Below, in pieces: positions 62,311-64,000 of a DNA stretch of 64,000 bases (position 1 is the stretch's first letter; every line of letters begins with the position of its first letter). Both the position numbers and the translations under genes were made by a program. The DNA comes from Bufo bufo (Eukaryota > Chordata > Amphibia > Anura > Bufonidae): NCBI RefSeq assembly GCF_905171765.1, contig NC_053397.1:116019295-116083294 (forward strand), written 5' to 3'. The notes under the pieces are model-generated. The model made no database searches. It worked only from the letters and a program-made list of their open reading frames with translations, and was not told the origin of the DNA.

Positions 62311-63870
62311 TGCGTGCAGAATTATTAGGCAAATGAGTATTTTGACCACATCATCCTCTTTATGCATGTTGTCTTACTCCAAGCTGTATAGGCTCGAAAG
62401 CCTACTACCAATTAAGCATATTAGGTGATGTGCATCTCTGTAATGAGAAGGGGTGTGGTCTAATGACATCAACACCCTATATTAGGTGTGCATAATTATT
62501 AGACAACTTCCTTTCCTTTGGCAAAATGGGTCAAAAGAAAGACTTGACAGGCTCAGAAAAGTCAAAAATAGTGAGATATCTTGCAGAGGGATGCAGCACT
62601 CTTAAAATTGCAAAGCTTCTGAAGCGTGATCATCGAACAATCAAGCGTTTCATTCAAAATAGTCAATAGGGTCGCAAGAAGCGTGTGGAAAAACCAAGGT
62701 GCAAAATAACTGCCCATGAACTGAGAAAAGTCAAGCGTGCAGCTGCCAAGATGCCACTTGCCACCAGTTTGGCCATATTTCAGAGCTGCAACATCACTGG
62801 AGTGCCCAAAAGCACAAGGTGTGCAATACTCAGAGACATGGCCAAGGTAAGAAAGGCTGAAAGACGACCACCACTGAACAAGACACACAAGCTGAAACGT
62901 CAAGACTGGGCCAAGAAATATCTCAAGACTGATTTTTCTAAGGTTTTATGGACTGATGAAATAAGAGTGAGTCTTGATGGGCCAGATGGATGGGCCCGTG
63001 GCTGGATTGGTAAAGGGCAGAGAGCTCCAGTCCGACTCAGACGCCAGCAAGGTGGAGGTGAAGTACTGGTTTGGGCTGGTATCATCAAAGATGAGCTTGT
63101 GGGGCCTTTTCGGGTTCAGGATGGAGTCAAGCTCAACTCCCAGTCCTACTGCCAGTTTCTGGAAGACACCTTCTTCAAGCAGTGGTACAGGAAGAAGTCT
63201 GCATCCTTCAAGAAAAACATGATTTTCATGCAGGACAATGCTCAATCACACGCGTCCAAGTACTCCACAGCGTGGCTGGCAAGAAAGGGTATAAAAGAAG
63301 AAAATCTAATGACATGGCCTCCTTGTTCACCTGATCTGAACCCCATTGAGAACCTGTGGTCCATCATCAAATGTGAGATTTACAAGGAGGGAAAACAGTA
63401 CACCTCTCTGAACAGTGTCTGGGAGGCTGTGGTTGCTGCTGCACGCAATGTTGATGGTGAACAGATTAAAACACTGACAGAATCCATGGATGGCAGGCTT
63501 TTGAGTGTCCTTGCAAAGAAAGGTGGCTATATTGGTCACTGATTTGTTTTTGTTTTGTTTTTGAATGTCAGAAATGTATATTTGTGAATGTTGAGATGTT
63601 ATATTGGTTTCACTGGTAAAAATAAATAATTGAAATGGGTATATATTTGTTTTTTGTTAAGTTGCTTAATAATTATGCACAGTAATAGTCACCTGCACAC
63701 ACAGATATCCCCCTAAAATAGCTAAAACTATAAACAAACTAAAAACTACTTCCAAAAATATTCAGCTTTGATATTAATGAGTTTTTTGGGTTCATTGAGA
63801 ACATGGTTGTTGTTCAATAATAAAATTAATCCTCAAAAATACAACTTGCCTAATAATTCTGCACTCCCTG
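62308..63870 (+). mobile_element. Tc1-D, 1.56-kb near-intact Tc1 element
   Basis: Between TA dinucleotides (62306-62307, 63871-63872), both within TA runs. Termini CACTGCGTGCAGAATTATTA and, inverted, CAGGGAGTGCAGAATTATTA. One ORF with a single nonsense codon. Confidence 0.93.
62526..63542 (+). pseudogene. Tc1-D transposase, full length with one TAG
   Basis: About 338 residues in one frame from MGQKKDLTGSEKSKIVRYL. The only break is a TAG at about 62667-62669 after KRFIQNSQ; everything after it is open to the TGA at 63540-63542. First HTH (EGCSTLKIAKLLKRDHRTIK), second HTH (LATSLAIFQSCNITGVPKST), catalytic VLWTDEIRVSLDGPDG (about 62950), IFMQDNAQSHASK (about 63225), SPDLNPIENLWSIIK (about 63335) and the end KKGGYIGH. 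DDE triad complete. Least damaged DNA transposon in the window; an ancestor or a sibling without the TAG may be active. Confidence 0.94.
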
Positions 63871-63882
63871 TATATATATATA

Positions 63883-64000
63883 CACTCACCTAAAGAATTA
63901 TTAGGAACACCATACTAATACGGTGTTGGACCCCCTTTTGCCTTCAGAACTGCCTTAATTCTACATGGCATTGATTCAACAAGGTGCTGATTGCATTCTT
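63883..64000 (-). mobile_element. Tc1-E, terminal part (runs off the window)
   Basis: Starts CACTCACCTAAAGAATTATT after TA (63881-63882), identical to the start of Tc1-A. The following sequence (GGTGTTGGACCCCC..., GCATTGATTCAACAAGGTGC) is typical of the end of a Tc1 element whose transposase lies further right, probably on the minus strand. Confidence 0.85.

Overview
The window looks like a piece of a large, repeat-rich vertebrate genome, most likely an anuran amphibian. I found no host gene, rRNA, tRNA or CRISPR array. Nearly every base can be assigned to transposable elements (TEs). The frog/toad inference rests on the mix: Penelope-like elements (PLEs) with GIY-YIG nucleases, self-primed chromodomain Gypsy elements, piggyBac elements with long tandem 3' repeats, a BED-finger hAT, L1, several Tc1 families, a tyrosine-recombinase retroelement remnant and an endogenous retrovirus (ERV).

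Layout. (1) 1-2.8 kb: 3' end of PLE-A, an unassigned stretch, and PLE-B, which carries an inverted fragment of itself. (2) 2.8-48.1 kb: one piggyBac (piggyBac-1) opened up by later insertions. Its transposase (3.2-5.9 kb) holds an LTR and a 410-bp retro-insertion. Its 3' region holds a solo LTR and then a full-length L1 on the minus strand (7.6-47.8 kb). The L1 was hit by Tc1-A, two piggyBacs (L and R, tail to tail at one TTAA) and a hAT (18.0-45.0 kb). The hAT contains a palindromic PLE insertion, which contains Gypsy-1, which contains PLE-C. It also contains Tc1-F, a MITE, a solo LTR and a tyrosine-recombinase element with two minisatellites. The order is supported by target-site duplications (TSDs) and by broken reading frames that rejoin across the insertions. 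(3) 48.1-62.3 kb: a minisatellite, a solo ERV LTR, and a decayed ERV whose 5' leader holds Tc1-B, the young Gypsy-2 and Tc1-C. The ERV RNase H region holds a hAT-type MITE. (4) 62.3-64 kb: Tc1-D in a TA microsatellite and the start of Tc1-E.

Most informative points. The nest reaches seven levels and can be peeled almost base by base. Both Gypsy elements show a 10-nt match between the site just after the 5' LTR and a stretch inside the LTR, as in Tf1/sushi self-priming. Gypsy-2 has a GGGAAAC slippery heptamer in the correct phase at its gag/pol overlap and LTRs differing at only 2 of 492 sites. PLE-C has two ORFs joined by an ATGA stop-start overlap and 1.3-kb inverted arms. A perfect 68-bp-arm palindrome carries a hammerhead-ribozyme-like fold.
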